Notes: generated from the letters alone by a model not told the origin. A stretch of DNA of 61,152 nucleotides from Mycobacterium sp. (GCA_031292665.1 JARLGR010000233.1:1-61152); one strand, 5' to 3'. Shown: positions 44,326-56,648, counted from the first letter of the stretch. Made by a program: numbers and translations.

Positions 44326-45225
44326 TCAGGCTGCCGAATCGCCCGACCGGGTGCGGACGACGATCACCGGAACTTTTGCCGATTGCGCCACCGCGGCGCC
44401 GACCGAGCCCAGCCGCATACCAGCGAATCCGCCTCGACCGTGACTGCCGACCACTACCAGCTGAGCGTGCTCGGACTCCTCGACGAGCCGGCGGGCGGGC
44501 TGATCCCATTCCAGTCGTCGCAGCACGTTCACATTCGGATACTGTTCCTGCCAACCAGCCAGGCGTTCGGTTAAGGCTTTCTCTCCTTGACTTTCGTAAT
44601 TCCGCCAATCCATGTCGAGGATCGGGAAGCCCCCGACGTCGTTCCACGCATGCAACGCGACGAGGGGCAGCCCCTGGTGTGATGCTTCATCGAAGGCCCA
44701 CGCGGTGGCCGCCGCTGACGCGGGCGAGCCGTCGATGCCCACCAGGACCCCTGTATTCTGGTGGGCCGCTGATGCCTCCTCGCCGCGAATGACAGCGACC
44801 GGACAGTGCGCATGATGAACAAGAGCGGTACTGACCGAGCCCATCGGAAGAGGGCCGACCGCGCCCATGCCGCGGCTGCCCGCCACGACCATCCGCGCCT
44901 GCTTGGATGCGTCGATCAAAGTCGGCACAACGTGCGAATACTGCGAGTACAGCACCCCGGTGCGCACCTCGGGTGGCGCTTCGCCCACCTCGGCGCAGAG
45001 AGTCTTGCGCGCCTGCTCGATAACATCCCCAGCGTTTTCCTTCTGCCACTTGGCGAAGTTCGCTTGCATCGGGCCCTCGGGCCAGCTGGCAATCACTGGG
45101 GCGACGACATGCAGCAGGGTGATCAGCTCATCGCGCAATATGGCTTCGCGGGTGGCCCAGCGTATGGCGGCATCCGATGCTGCCGAGCCGTCAACCCCGA
45201 CCAGAATTCCGTATGTCTCGGGCAT
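44326..45225 (-). CDS. Tandem universal stress protein (Rv2623-like)
   Basis: 299 aa, two USP domains. The first begins ILVGVDGSAASDAA and ends GSRGMGAVGPLPMGSVS; the second begins VLVGIDGSPASAAA and ends GSHGRGGFAGMRLGSVG. Both carry the G-2x-G-9x-G(S/T) nucleotide-binding signature, so both should bind ATP. In M. tuberculosis the related Rv2623 is a DosR-regulated dormancy protein; I see no convincing DosR box upstream here. First gene after repeat copy 1, transcribed towards it. Confidence 0.88.
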   Translation of the reverse strand: MPETYGILVGVDGSAASDAAIRWATREAILRDELITLLHVVAPVIASWPEGPMQANFAKWQKENAGDVIEQARKTLCAEVGEAPPEVRTGVLYSQYSHVVPTLIDASKQARMVVAGSRGMGAVGPLPMGSVSTALVHHAHCPVAVIRGEEASAAHQNTGVLVGIDGSPASAAATAWAFDEASHQGLPLVALHAWNDVGGFPILDMDWRNYESQGEKALTERLAGWQEQYPNVNVLRRLEWDQPARRLVEESEHAQLVVVGSHGRGGFAGMRLGSVGAAVAQSAKVPVIVVRTRSGDSAA

Positions 45226-45503
45226 TGCGCACTCCCTGACCGCGAGTCCGGCTCATCTGTTGCTTCCATCTGTCAGGCTAGCGGCATCAGCTCCAGGTCG
45301 GAAGTGAGTTTCACCCTGCCGAAATTTTCTGATCGCGAAGCGCCCCAAGCCGCGTCGGCATCTGGTTGACAGTTGCGGCGCGGCGGCTCGCACACCGCAC
45401 TCGTGGCGTACGGGCCCAGCTTGATCGCCGCCTCGCGCGGTGGCGGCGACGTTCGGTTGGTGCGGGGCTATGCTGCGACTCGTCGGAGTAGTAAGGCAGT
45501 CCA
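45226..45503. other. Divergent intergenic region
   Basis: Lies between the divergent USP and SDR genes and must contain both promoters. No clear consensus or palindrome seen. Confidence 0.4.
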
Positions 45504-46382
45504 ATGAACCCGATAGCCAAGGTTGTCGACAAGATCGTCAATCCACCGCGGGTGTCGGATCCGGACCGGCTGCGCGCCGCGGTGTCCGGCAAGACCGTGC
45601 TGGTGACCGGCGCCTCCTACGGACTCGGCGAGGCCACCGCGCGCAGGCTGGGCGCGGCCGGGGCGACCGTGCTCCTAGTCGCCCGTTCTGCGGACAGGCT
45701 GACAGCCCTCGAAGCGTCGATCAACGCGGGCGGCGGCCGCGCGGCCGCGTACCCGGCCGATCTCACCGACCTGACAGCGGTCGCCGCACTGGCGAAGAGG
45801 CTCACCGAAAACCACGGCCCGATGGACGTCGTTGTCAGCAACGCCGGCAAGTCCATCCGGCGGTCGCTGCACCTGCAGTACGACCGTCCGCAGGATTTCG
45901 AGCGCACGATCGGCGTCAACTACCTCGGCCCGGTCCGGTTGCTGCTCGGCCTGCTTCCCGCGATGAGGGGCCGTGGCAGCGGCCACATAGTGAGCGTGTC
46001 GACGGTCGGTGTGCGCACCGCACCAGGCCCGCGCTGGGGCACCTACCTTGCGTCCAAGAGCGCGTTCGATGTGTGGTTGCGCAGCGTGGAACCGGAACTG
46101 CGCGCCGACGGCGTGCATGTCACCTCCGTGTACATGACGTTGGTGCACACCCCCATGAGCGATCCCACGCCGATCCTGCGCAGAATGCCGGGTCTGTCTG
46201 CGGGGCAGGCCGCGGACATCGTCGCCAAGGCGATCATCGACCGGCCCGGCAGGGTGCAGCCGTGGTGGGTGTGGCCGATCGAAATCAGCTCGATGCTGCT
46301 GCCGGGGCCGCTGGGGGTCGGGATGGGACTGATGTATCGGTTCTCCACCGATTCCCCAAGCGCTCGGGGGATTCAGCAATGA
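45504..46382 (+). CDS. Short-chain dehydrogenase/reductase
   Basis: 292 aa. TGASYGLGEA cofactor loop, SNAGKS, VSVSTVGV and YLASK catalytic Lys. C-terminal extension WWVWPIEISSMLLPGPLGVG is hydrophobic and probably membrane-associated, common in mycobacterial lipid SDRs. Its stop overlaps the ATG of the following acyl-CoA ligase (ATGA at 46379). Confidence 0.9.
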   Translation: MNPIAKVVDKIVNPPRVSDPDRLRAAVSGKTVLVTGASYGLGEATARRLGAAGATVLLVARSADRLTALEASINAGGGRAAAYPADLTDLTAVAALAKRLTENHGPMDVVVSNAGKSIRRSLHLQYDRPQDFERTIGVNYLGPVRLLLGLLPAMRGRGSGHIVSVSTVGVRTAPGPRWGTYLASKSAFDVWLRSVEPELRADGVHVTSVYMTLVHTPMSDPTPILRRMPGLSAGQAADIVAKAIIDRPGRVQPWWVWPIEISSMLLPGPLGVGMGLMYRFSTDSPSARGIQQ

Positions 46383-48040
46383 CGGCCGCGACCATCGTGA
46401 CCAGCGCGGCGCGGGTGGTGCTGCGATCGGGATTGTTTGCGCCCGGTGGGCCGCTGACGATGTTCCGCATCGTGCGCGAGGCGGTTCGAGGTGGTGCGAA
46501 CCTGGCTACTGTGCTGGCGATCGCGGCGGTTCGCTGGCCGGACCGGGCCGCGGTGATCGACGATGACGGCGCGCTGAGCTACGGCCAGCTGCAGGCCCGC
46601 GCCGAATCCCTGGCGGCCGCACTGGTCTATCGCCATGGCGTCGGACCCGGGGTCCCGGTCGGCATCCTGTGCCGCAACGGGCGCGGCTTCATGCGGGCGC
46701 TGTTCGCGGCGGCGTCGGTTGGTGCCGACGTGGTGTTGCTCAACACCGAATTCCGCACCGACGCGCTGGCAACCGCGTTGGGCGCGCACCGGATCCAGAC
46801 CGTGGTTTGTGACGACGAGTTCGCCGACCGGGTTCGTGCGGCAGACGAGGCCGTCGCCGTCGTCGATCCCGCGGCGCTTGACATCGACGAGCGCGAGCCA
46901 CGGCCGAAGGCTGGGCCGCGCGGTCGTTTCGTGCTCCTGACGTCCGGCACGACTGGCACACCCAAGGGTGTGCCGCGCACACCCAGTATCACCCCGGTAC
47001 TGGGTGTTGGCCCCGTGTTCCTGGACCGCATCGGGCTGCGTGCTGGCAGCCGAATTGCCGTGCCGGTGCCCATGTTTCACGCGTTCGGGTTCGGGATGGT
47101 GTTGCTCACGGTGATACTCGGCGGCACGCTGCTGACAAGACGCCGGTTCGACGCCGAAGCAACGCTTGCGCAGGCGTCGTTGCATCGCGCGCACGCGCTC
47201 GTCGCGGTGCCGGTCATGCTCGCCCGGATTCTTGGCCTTTCGGAAGAGGTGCGGGCGCGAAACCCGGTTCCGTCGCTGCGCGTGGTGATCTCGGCCGCGG
47301 CACGCCTGGATCCGAGCCTGGCGCAACGGTTCATGGACACTTACGGCGAGATCCTCTTCAGCTGCTACGGCTCCTCGGAGGTCGGCATCGGGTCGTTTGC
47401 GACGCCCGCCGATCTACGGAAGGCGCCGGAAACGGTTGGCAGGCCGGTTCCTGGCTGTCCGGTCGCAATTCTCGACGAGAACGCCCGTCCCGTCGGGCCG
47501 CACGTCACCGGGCGGGTGTTCGTGGGTGGTGGCCTGACGTTCGACAGCTACACTGGCGGCAGTCGCAAGGATGTGGTCGCCAGGATGACGGACACCGGGG
47601 ACATGGGCTACTTCGACGAGGCGGGGCGGCTGTTCATCGTCGGCCGCGGAGACGACATGATCGTCTCCGGCGGCGAGAACGTCTACCCCCGCACGGTTGA
47701 GAACGCCCTCGGCGAACATCCCGACGTGGCCGACCACGCGGTGATTGGTGTTCCGGATGAGGACTTCGGCCAGCGGCTCGCTGCCTTCGTCGTCCCCCGC
47801 CCAGGTGCTGAGATCGACGAAACGAAACTGCGAGAGTATTTGAAGGACAGGGTGTCTCGCTTCGAACAACCGCGGGACATCACCGTTGTTGCCGAAATCC
47901 CTCGCAACCCCACCGGAAAGGTGCTGCGAAAAGAACTGGGTCGCGATCGACTCTGTGCGCAATCACACTGCCCGACACTTCCCCGAGCACAACGTCGGAA
48001 GGGCCACCCGCCGCGAGACCCTCGAGTGCCGGGTGCGTGA
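46379..48040 (+). CDS. Fatty acyl-CoA synthetase (FadD family)
   Basis: 553 aa from ATG 46379; the longer in-frame ORF from 45440 is a shadow of the SDR gene. LLTSGTTGTPKGV ATP loop, SCYGSSEVG, DTGDMGYF, GRGDDMIVSGGENVYP, and catalytic Lys in PTGKVLRKEL. The normal family end is near that lysine; the last ~35 residues (DRLCAQSHCPTLPRAQRRKG and on) look like read-through of a lost stop. Forms an operon with the two SDRs, the SRPBCC protein and the WS/DGAT, suggesting storage-lipid or fatty-acid modification. Confidence 0.85.
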   Translation: MTAATIVTSAARVVLRSGLFAPGGPLTMFRIVREAVRGGANLATVLAIAAVRWPDRAAVIDDDGALSYGQLQARAESLAAALVYRHGVGPGVPVGILCRNGRGFMRALFAAASVGADVVLLNTEFRTDALATALGAHRIQTVVCDDEFADRVRAADEAVAVVDPAALDIDEREPRPKAGPRGRFVLLTSGTTGTPKGVPRTPSITPVLGVGPVFLDRIGLRAGSRIAVPVPMFHAFGFGMVLLTVILGGTLLTRRRFDAEATLAQASLHRAHALVAVPVMLARILGLSEEVRARNPVPSLRVVISAAARLDPSLAQRFMDTYGEILFSCYGSSEVGIGSFATPADLRKAPETVGRPVPGCPVAILDENARPVGPHVTGRVFVGGGLTFDSYTGGSRKDVVARMTDTGDMGYFDEAGRLFIVGRGDDMIVSGGENVYPRTVENALGEHPDVADHAVIGVPDEDFGQRLAAFVVPRPGAEIDETKLREYLKDRVSRFEQPRDITVVAEIPRNPTGKVLRKELGRDRLCAQSHCPTLPRAQRRKGHPPRDPRVPGA

Positions 48041-48058
48041 GAGCCGGGTCGAACACCA

Positions 48059-48886
48059 ATGGCGGGTCGGACGGTCATCATTACCGGTGCCAGTGATGGC
48101 ATCGGCGCCGCTGCGGCGGCCAGGCTGAGCCGAAGCGGCGAGAACGTGGTCGTGGTCGGCCGATCCGAACCGAAAACAACCGCGGTCGCCGCGCGTCTGG
48201 GCGTCGACTACTTCGTGGCCGACTTCACGGACCTTTCACAGGTGCGGAGGTTGGCCGAGCAGCTGCTGCAGTCCTACCCCCGCATCGATGTGCTGGCCAA
48301 CAATGCCGGCCGTGCCATGAAGCGGCGCGAGGTCACCGTCGACGGCCATGAGACGACTTTTCAGGTCGATTATCTGGCCGCGTTTCTGCTCACGACGCTG
48401 CTCATGGATCGGCTCGTCGAATCCAGCGCCACGGTGCTGAACACCTCGAGCGTGGTCAATACGTACTTCGGCCGCGTCAATATCGATGACCTCGACGCAA
48501 CGCATGGCTATCGGCCCTTGAGGGCCTACGGCGACGCGAAGCTGGAAATGGTCTTGTTCACCAAGGAGCTGCATCGCCGCTACCACGCTGCCGGGATCTC
48601 CACCGCGGCGTTTCATCCCGGCGACGTGGCGACTAACTTCGGAAACGAGTCGCGGACGTGGTGGATTCGGACGGCGTTTCGCGGCCCGATCAGGTTTCTG
48701 GCGCTGGTTGGACCTGAGCAGGGGTCCGACGAGCTGGTGTGGCTGGCCTCAGCCCCACCGGGAACTGATTGGCGATCAGGCGAATACTACGCCCACCACA
48801 GAATCGCTCGGGCCAACCCTCGGGCCTACGACCCGGTCCTGGCCCGCGAACTCTGGGAGCGCAGCCTCGCCATGGTGGCTATCTAG
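48059..48886 (+). CDS. Short-chain dehydrogenase/reductase
   Basis: 275 aa. [12 protein letters not shown] loop, [22 protein letters not shown], with the catalytic tetrad Tyr-Lys in YGDAK. Resembles the retinol-dehydrogenase-like mycobacterial SDRs. Starts 18 bases after the acyl-CoA ligase stop. Substrate unknown. Confidence 0.88.
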   Translation: MAGRTVIITGASDGIGAAAAARLSRSGENVVVVGRSEPKTTAVAARLGVDYFVADFTDLSQVRRLAEQLLQSYPRIDVLANNAGRAMKRREVTVDGHETTFQVDYLAAFLLTTLLMDRLVESSATVLNTSSVVNTYFGRVNIDDLDATHGYRPLRAYGDAKLEMVLFTKELHRRYHAAGISTAAFHPGDVATNFGNESRTWWIRTAFRGPIRFLALVGPEQGSDELVWLASAPPGTDWRSGEYYAHHRIARANPRAYDPVLARELWERSLAMVAI

Positions 48887-48906
48887 AGAAGTCGGGAGCA
48901 CACAAC

Positions 48907-49377
48907 ATGACCGTCACCGCTGTGGACGCCGGTCGCAATCAGGTCAGCCGCTCGGTTGAGGTGAATGCCCCGGCAGCTGACCTGTTCGCAATCGTCGCGG
49001 ACCCGCGTCGACACCACGAACTCGACGGTTCCGGCACCGTCGGGAAAAACATCCGCGCCCCCCAGCGGCTGGTCCCGGGCGCGCGGTTCACCACGAAGAT
49101 GAGGATGTTCGGGGTGCCGTATCGCGTCACCAGCACCGTCACCGCGATGAAACCCGACGAACTCATCGAATGGCGCCACCCCGTCGGCCACCACTGGCGT
49201 TGGGAGTTCGCGGCGATCACGCCCACGACCACACGCGTCACCGAGACGTTCGACTACCGCGACACCGGACTGCTGAAGAACCGGCTGAAGTATTACGGGC
49301 GAACGGGTTTCGCCAAGCGCAATGCCGCCGGCATCGAAGCCACGTTGACCAAACTCCGCAACCGCTACCGCACCTGA
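48907..49377 (+). CDS. SRPBCC (START-like/polyketide cyclase fold) protein
   Basis: 156 aa from ATG 48907 ([19 protein letters not shown]). [20 protein letters not shown] at the start, then [21 protein letters not shown] and the C-terminal helix [12 protein letters not shown] form the usual helix-grip hydrophobic pocket that binds lipids or polyketides. In-frame upstream sequence belongs to the SDR shadow. Confidence 0.85.
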   Translation: MTVTAVDAGRNQVSRSVEVNAPAADLFAIVADPRRHHELDGSGTVGKNIRAPQRLVPGARFTTKMRMFGVPYRVTSTVTAMKPDELIEWRHPVGHHWRWEFAAITPTTTRVTETFDYRDTGLLKNRLKYYGRTGFAKRNAAGIEATLTKLRNRYRT

Positions 49378-49451
49378 TTACCGCCACCCGATCCGTGGGC
49401 GCACAAGACGAAACGGCCCGCACATACTACGAACGACAAACCCGAGGAACG

Positions 49452-50873
49452 ATGGCAGCCATTGACAATCACGCCTCGCAAAAGCCCCATCACACCGGCG
49501 ATCTGGACGCGATGCTGTGGGGGATTGAAAAGGATCCGTTGCTTCGGCAGACGATCACGGTGGTGTTGGTCCTTGATCGTGCGCCGGACCGGGAGGTACT
49601 CCTAGACCGCCTCGAACGTGGCAGCCGCACGCTGCCGTCATTTCGGCACCGTCTGGTGGAGGCGCCGTTGCGCCTGTCGACTCCCCGGTGGATTGTCGAC
49701 CCGAACTTCGATCTCTCCTACCACGTCCGCTGGATCGGTGCGCCGGGTGATGGATCGTTGGACGGCGTGCTGGAGTTCGCGCGCCAGTCGACGATGTCCG
49801 GCCTCGACCGGGAGCGCCCGCTGTGGACCATCACGGTGGTTGAAGGCCTCATGGGCGGACAGGCAGCGTTGATCCTCATGGTGAATCATGTGATGAGCGA
49901 CGGTACCGGCCTTCTCGCGATCTTCGGGGTGCTCGGCGACCTCACCCGAAGGCCCCGCTATCTGGGCCCGATGCCGGCGATCCCTGAGCCCGAGGATCAA
50001 TCCCGGCTCGGGCTGGCGGTCGAAGCCGCCGGCTACACCGGACAGCGGATCTTCGGGTTCCTGGCCCGGTCGTTGGGCTCGACGACGCGTTCGTTGCCGA
50101 CCGCGGTGCGGCGCCCGCGCATAACCGCGACCACCCTCGTAAAGGATGTGCGGGCGGTGACCCGGATCGTGGCGCCGAACTTGAAGACGCTTTCGCCGCT
50201 CATGACCGAGCGCCGGGGGTGGCTGCGCTTCGCGGCGCTCGAGGCCGACCTCGAAGGATTGCGCAAAGCCGCCAAGACACGCGACTGCACCGTCAACGAC
50301 GCGTTCCTCACCGCCGTCGCCCACGGATTCGCTTTGTACCATAAACGGCACGGCAAACCCGTCGAGCGACTGCGGACCACCATCCCCGTTGATATCCGCA
50401 AGCCGGGCGACCCGCTGTTCGGCAACCGGGTCAACGGTTGCCGAATGGCGATCCCGATCGGCGTCGATGACCCGGGCGCCGCGATGGCGAATTATCACGC
50501 ACTGATCGACGGCTTGAAGGGGGTTGCGAAACTTCCGTTGGCCGCCGCGCTGGGCACGGCGATCAACGCCTTCGGTCCGGTGGTGAATCTGGTGATCGGG
50601 TTGATCATGAAACACGACGACTTCGTGCTCAGCGACGTCAACGCCGGCGGTTTGGCGTTCTACCTCGCGGGCGCGAAGGTGCTCAGCATCTTTCCCTTCG
50701 GGCCCACGATCGGCACCGCCGCCAACGTCACGCTGGTGGGTTATCGCCACAAGGCGCTGATCGGCATCAACGCCGACGCCGCAGCGGTCCCGGACGTTGG
50801 TGCGCTGGTGGCGTGTATCCGTGAGGGCTTTGACGCGGTCATCGCCCTCGGCGAGGAGGGTCAGCTTGAGTAA
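49452..50873 (+). CDS. Wax ester synthase/diacylglycerol acyltransferase with NHxxxDG active site
   Basis: 473 aa from ATG 49452, preceded by GAGGAA. The active-site motif reads VNHVMSDGTG, so the first His of HHxxxDG is Asn, a variant seen in some members; the catalytic second His is kept. PLWTITVVEGL precedes it, and NDAFLTAVAHG and DVRKPGDPL-like blocks follow. Last gene of the plus-strand lipid unit of the first repeat-bounded segment. Probable triacylglycerol/wax ester formation. Confidence 0.85.
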   Translation: MAAIDNHASQKPHHTGDLDAMLWGIEKDPLLRQTITVVLVLDRAPDREVLLDRLERGSRTLPSFRHRLVEAPLRLSTPRWIVDPNFDLSYHVRWIGAPGDGSLDGVLEFARQSTMSGLDRERPLWTITVVEGLMGGQAALILMVNHVMSDGTGLLAIFGVLGDLTRRPRYLGPMPAIPEPEDQSRLGLAVEAAGYTGQRIFGFLARSLGSTTRSLPTAVRRPRITATTLVKDVRAVTRIVAPNLKTLSPLMTERRGWLRFAALEADLEGLRKAAKTRDCTVNDAFLTAVAHGFALYHKRHGKPVERLRTTIPVDIRKPGDPLFGNRVNGCRMAIPIGVDDPGAAMANYHALIDGLKGVAKLPLAAALGTAINAFGPVVNLVIGLIMKHDDFVLSDVNAGGLAFYLAGAKVLSIFPFGPTIGTAANVTLVGYRHKALIGINADAAAVPDVGALVACIREGFDAVIALGEEGQLE

Positions 50874-50985
50874 CGTTGGGGCCAGCATCTGATCTGCGGC
50901 GAGAACTCGCCCGACAACATGCCGCATGGCTGATGCTCGCATGCTGCATCTATGCAGCTGAGCATGAGCATCAACACGGTGACAC

Positions 50986-51060
50986 CCCGAAGATGCCGGG
51001 GGAGCCCAAACGCGTTCAGCCAAGCCGGGATACCGACTTGACTAGGGGAAACAAAAGGAC
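50986..51060 (+). repeat. LigD-polymerase 3'-end repeat, copy 2 (orphan)
   Basis: CCCGAAGATGCCGGGGGAGC then CAAGCCGGGATACCGACTT. In frame it would encode PKMPGEPKRVQPSRDTDL with tail TRGNKRTGP. It is preceded by unrelated DNA, so it is not a full duplicate gene. Identity with copy 1 begins abruptly at CCCGAAG. Confidence 0.75.
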
Positions 51061-51199
51061 CGGGCCGTGATACGGGACGAGCACCCCGCTCACTCGCCCG
51101 ATGATCTTGCGATCCCTCTAGTCGTTTGCGTGCCAGCTTCCACGGCTCGCTGGGGTGGAAGGCAAACCGACCGTACCTTGGTCCTGTGCGGCCAGTCGG

Positions 51200-51412
51200 T
51201 CACCTTACTTCGGTGCATCGCAAGGTCTGGCACGTTTGGAGACGGAAGCGATCCTGCACTCACTGCTTCAACACGTTGACCACATCGAACTCGACGGCAC
51301 GCCGGAAAGGGCCGTCAACAACGTGATTCGCCGCTTCGAGACCCTCCCGCTGCGGCTGGTGCCCAACCGCGAGCAGTCCCGCTCGGGCTCAATTCCCAGA
51401 GGACAACGATGA
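51200..51412 (+). pseudogene. Cytochrome P450 C-terminal remnant
   Basis: The frame reads FGASQGLARLETEAILHSLL then QHVDHIELDGTPERAVNNVI and RRFETLPLRLVPN. This is the helix after the heme loop and the C-terminal sheet of a P450. The heme Cys loop is degraded (FGASQGLARLE in place of xCLGAxLARLE) and nothing upstream is P450-like. Its TGA overlaps the ATG of the ferredoxin remnant, preserving an ancient P450-ferredoxin operon. Confidence 0.65.
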
Positions 51413-51605
51413 AGATTCAGATCGACCGCGACCGGTGCGAAGGCCATGGCCTGTGCACTGAACAGGCCCCCGCCTTTTCACGATTGACGAAGAGGGTGAA
51501 CTCGTTTACCACCGTGAGGGACAGGACGTTCCCGACGGCCTGGTCGATTCAGCTCGGGCCGCCATCGACTCCTGCCCCGTGGCGGCCCTGATCGAGGTCC
51601 CGTGA
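51409..51605 (+). pseudogene. P450-associated [3Fe-4S] ferredoxin, frameshifted
   Basis: Starts MKIQIDRDRCEGHGLCTEQA; after AP the frame shifts at about 51470-51482 (CCTTTTCACG) and continues IDEEGELVYHREGQDVPDGL then VDSARAAIDSCPVAALIEVP to TGA 51603. Cys pattern C-x5-C...CP fits a 3Fe-4S ferredoxin that feeds electrons to P450s. A one-base change would restore the gene, so it is recent decay or a sequencing error. Confidence 0.8.
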
Positions 51606-51716
51606 CGACGCCGCATCGGCCCTCCACCGTCCACCCCAGCGACGCGACGGGGTCGGTCTTATCCTCGGCGCCCGGGGACAAGGGCTGGTGCGGCTCGACC
51701 TGGGGCGTATGGACCG

Positions 51717-54410
<2,694 letters not shown>

Positions 54411-54429
54411 CAGGTTTCTCCTTGGGGCG

Positions 54430-54564
54430 GGCGCCGGTGCCGGCGATCCAGGTGCCGATCGTGATGGTCTGGTCCGACTGGTTCATGACATAAGCGAGGG
54501 CTAACACCGAGGCGACGAGCAGAGTCCGATATGGGATTTTAATCCGCTGCGTGTTGAGCGCCAT
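54430..54564 (-). pseudogene. L-lactate permease (LctP family) internal fragment
   Basis: The frame directly upstream of ppdK reads TLLVASVLALAYVMNQSDQT then ITIGTWIAGTGA, a conserved membrane segment of LctP-type lactate permeases just before the family's TGSDTSxN motif. The frame then runs into the 5' region of ppdK. About 45 codons remain. Suggests the ppdK upstream region replaced a permease gene. Confidence 0.5.
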
Positions 54565-54764
54565 GCGCGTGCAGAATTGGCCAAGCTGACCGAACCGGTC
54601 GCTGTGGCCCATTAAGGACCAGCGAGTCGATTACACCTTGATGTCGCCGCTCTCGGATTCTCCGCCAAGCTCAGAAGGTCGCGATCGAGTACGCGGCCCC
54701 GCTGCTTCGGGAGGTCCCCGAGCAGGCTGGGCTCAACTTCGACGAGATCGACTATCCGGCTGCC
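54565..54764. other. Intergenic, nothing clear
   Basis: A short plus-strand frame (LRQAQKVAIEYAAPLLREVP) has protein-like composition for about 40 codons but no family can be given. Confidence 0.35.
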
Positions 54765-55640
54765 TCAACCGTCCGTGGCGGGCGGGGTGTTCCCCGTGGG
54801 GGAGCCGTAGAGGCCGGGCCCGCCGACGCGCAGCGACGCCAGGAACGTGCGGGCGGCCTCGTAGGCCTCGGCGATCAGTGCGTCGGTGTGGTCGAAGTCC
54901 AGGGGTGAGACCCGGTGCAGCGCCGGGCCGGGCAGGTAGACGACGGGCACCTCGGCGGCGACCAGCGGTGCTTCCAGCGCGGCCTGCGAGCGCATGGCGA
55001 TGATCGCGGTGAACAGCAGCGCCTCGGCCAATGTGGCCGGCGGCTCGGGCAGGCGGCCGGGGAAGGTGCAGTCCAGAACGACCAGCGAGCGGGCGCCCAT
55101 GGCCAGCGCCTGGCGCAGGGGGACGTTGGCGACGACACCCCCGTCGTAGAGGAGCCGCCCGTCGTGCTCGACGGGCGGATAGACGCCTGGGATGGCGGCG
55201 CTGGCCAGCAGCGCGGGCAGCAGCGGGCCAGCGGTGATCGGGTGGGGTGCGGCGGTGGCGATGTCCATGGTGATCGCCGCGAACGGCAGGACGAGGTCGG
55301 CGAAGCCAGCGGCCGGGCCGAGGAAGTCGGCGATCATGGTGGCCAGCCCGGTGCTGGGGAACAGGTGGGTCTTGGTCTGGCGCAGGTTCCGGGCCTGGGC
55401 GAGCAGCCCACCGGGGAAGACCTGGGTGCGGGTCGTGCGCGCCCAGGCGTGCGACAGTCGGTTCGCCGCGGCCGTAGGGTCGCGGGCGAGTACGGCGCCG
55501 TTAATCGACCCGACCGACGTGCCCGCTACCAGGTCGGGGGCGATGTCGTGCTCGAAGAGTGCCTGCAGCATCCCGACCTGGATAGCACCCAGGCTGCCGC
55601 CACCACCGAGCACGAACCCGACCGGCCGGGGCAGTGGCAT
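54765..55640 (-). CDS. Patatin-like phospholipase
   Basis: 291 aa. Ser-Asp dyad enzyme: oxyanion GGGGSLGAIQVG, nucleophile Ser in GTSVGSINGAV, and catalytic Asp in YDGGVVANVPL. Rv3239c/bacterial YchK-like size. Hydrolyses acyl chains from lipids; fits the lipid-rich context. No signal peptide, so cytoplasmic or membrane-associated. Confidence 0.9.
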   Translation of the reverse strand: MPLPRPVGFVLGGGGSLGAIQVGMLQALFEHDIAPDLVAGTSVGSINGAVLARDPTAAANRLSHAWARTTRTQVFPGGLLAQARNLRQTKTHLFPSTGLATMIADFLGPAAGFADLVLPFAAITMDIATAAPHPITAGPLLPALLASAAIPGVYPPVEHDGRLLYDGGVVANVPLRQALAMGARSLVVLDCTFPGRLPEPPATLAEALLFTAIIAMRSQAALEAPLVAAEVPVVYLPGPALHRVSPLDFDHTDALIAEAYEAARTFLASLRVGGPGLYGSPTGNTPPATDG

Positions 55641-55758
55641 GACATCATCATCGCGAGTTTTAAACAGTGCGTTTGGCCGCGATCTGCGACTGCCCAGACC
55701 ATGCCGGACCGTCAGCCATGACGGCCGTGTGTCGGGTGTTTGGGTAACCCATTCGCCA

Positions 55759-56178
55759 TTAGGCTAACGAGTCTGCATGAGCCCGAGCCTCAATGGCTTC
55801 CAGGGTGGCGATCTCAGCATCGTCAATTGCGATCGAAGCGAAGTAAATCGAATCTGCGGCGTAATCCTCCGCGTCCTCGGCTCGGTGCTCCGCGCGTTTC
55901 CGGTCGACGGCGTCCTTCTTGGTCGCGATATTGCTCTTGATTTTTTCCACCCGCTGATTGTGTTCTTGCTGAAGTTTCTTCCAGTCGGAACCAGCGGCGG
56001 CTTTCTTCTTCGCCACATTAGACTTGAATTCATCCTGCCTGGCTTTTGCATCCGCTTTGGAGGTTTCGATAGCGGCATGCACTTTCTCGCTGGTTTCCTT
56101 TTCAGCCGCTGCCGCCTTGTTTTCCGCGTTTTCCGCGTGGTCCGCAAGTTCTCGCAAGAGTTCTGAAAGCTTTTTCAT
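55759..56178 (-). CDS. Coiled-coil protein of unknown function, 139 aa
   Basis: Almost entirely helical and Lys/Glu/Ala-rich (MKKLSELLRELADHAENAEN, VAKKKAAAGSDWKKLQQEHN, RAEHRAEDAEDYAADSIYF). No Cys or Pro to speak of; heptad spacing is evident. Codon use is visibly lower in GC than neighbours. GGGA lies nine bases before the ATG. Resembles small stress-related helical proteins, but none is recognised. Confidence 0.7.
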   Translation of the reverse strand: MKKLSELLRELADHAENAENKAAAAEKETSEKVHAAIETSKADAKARQDEFKSNVAKKKAAAGSDWKKLQQEHNQRVEKIKSNIATKKDAVDRKRAEHRAEDAEDYAADSIYFASIAIDDAEIATLEAIEARAHADSLA

Positions 56179-56545
56179 GATGCAGTCCCGTCATCTTCGA
56201 ATATGGCCGATCAAATGATGCTCAGAACTCTAGTAGGTGCCGCTTTCCCGTCGAAGGGTCAACAGTCACCACCTGAACAGGAAGTTGTCACTGCGCGGCA
56301 TCGGGCCGGACTCCGGGCGCCGCCGCTGACGGCGTCACCCTCGGTGGTGCTCGATCTGCTCGCCTGGCTGCGGGGCTGTCGCCAAGCGCACTCACGCGGT
56401 TCGCCGCATCCCTGAGCACGCTGCGCGCCGCGGGACACGCCGCAGGCGCCGCAGCGCAGACCGCGTCATAACGAGCAGCACGCGGGCCGTCATCGGCCGA
56501 CGACCGCCCCAAACTGCGGATGACCCGCGCAGCCGAAGGGAAAAG
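56179..56545. other. Intergenic, nothing recognised
   Basis: No coding frame with plausible composition. GC-rich short inverted segments (GCGCCGCGGG, GGCGCCGC) are present but not convincing as a terminator. Confidence 0.4.
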
Positions 56546-56648
56546 ATGACTCGACAGGTTGTTCTCATCACCGGCGCCCTAACCGGCATCGGCCGCGCCA
56601 CTGCTGTGGCGTTCGCCAGTAAAGGCGCCAAGGTCGTGGTGTCCGGCA
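56546..56648 (+). pseudogene. SDR N-terminal fragment
   Basis: MTRQVVLITGALTGIGRATA then VAFASKGAKVVVSG is a classical SDR start with its cofactor loop, cut after 34 codons where Doc-like sequence begins in another frame. Confidence 0.7.

Noticed and set aside
45226..45350. DosR box upstream of the universal stress protein
   Set aside because: GGACTCGCGGTC resembles it weakly but lacks the GGGAC...GTCCC arms and central A/T pattern.
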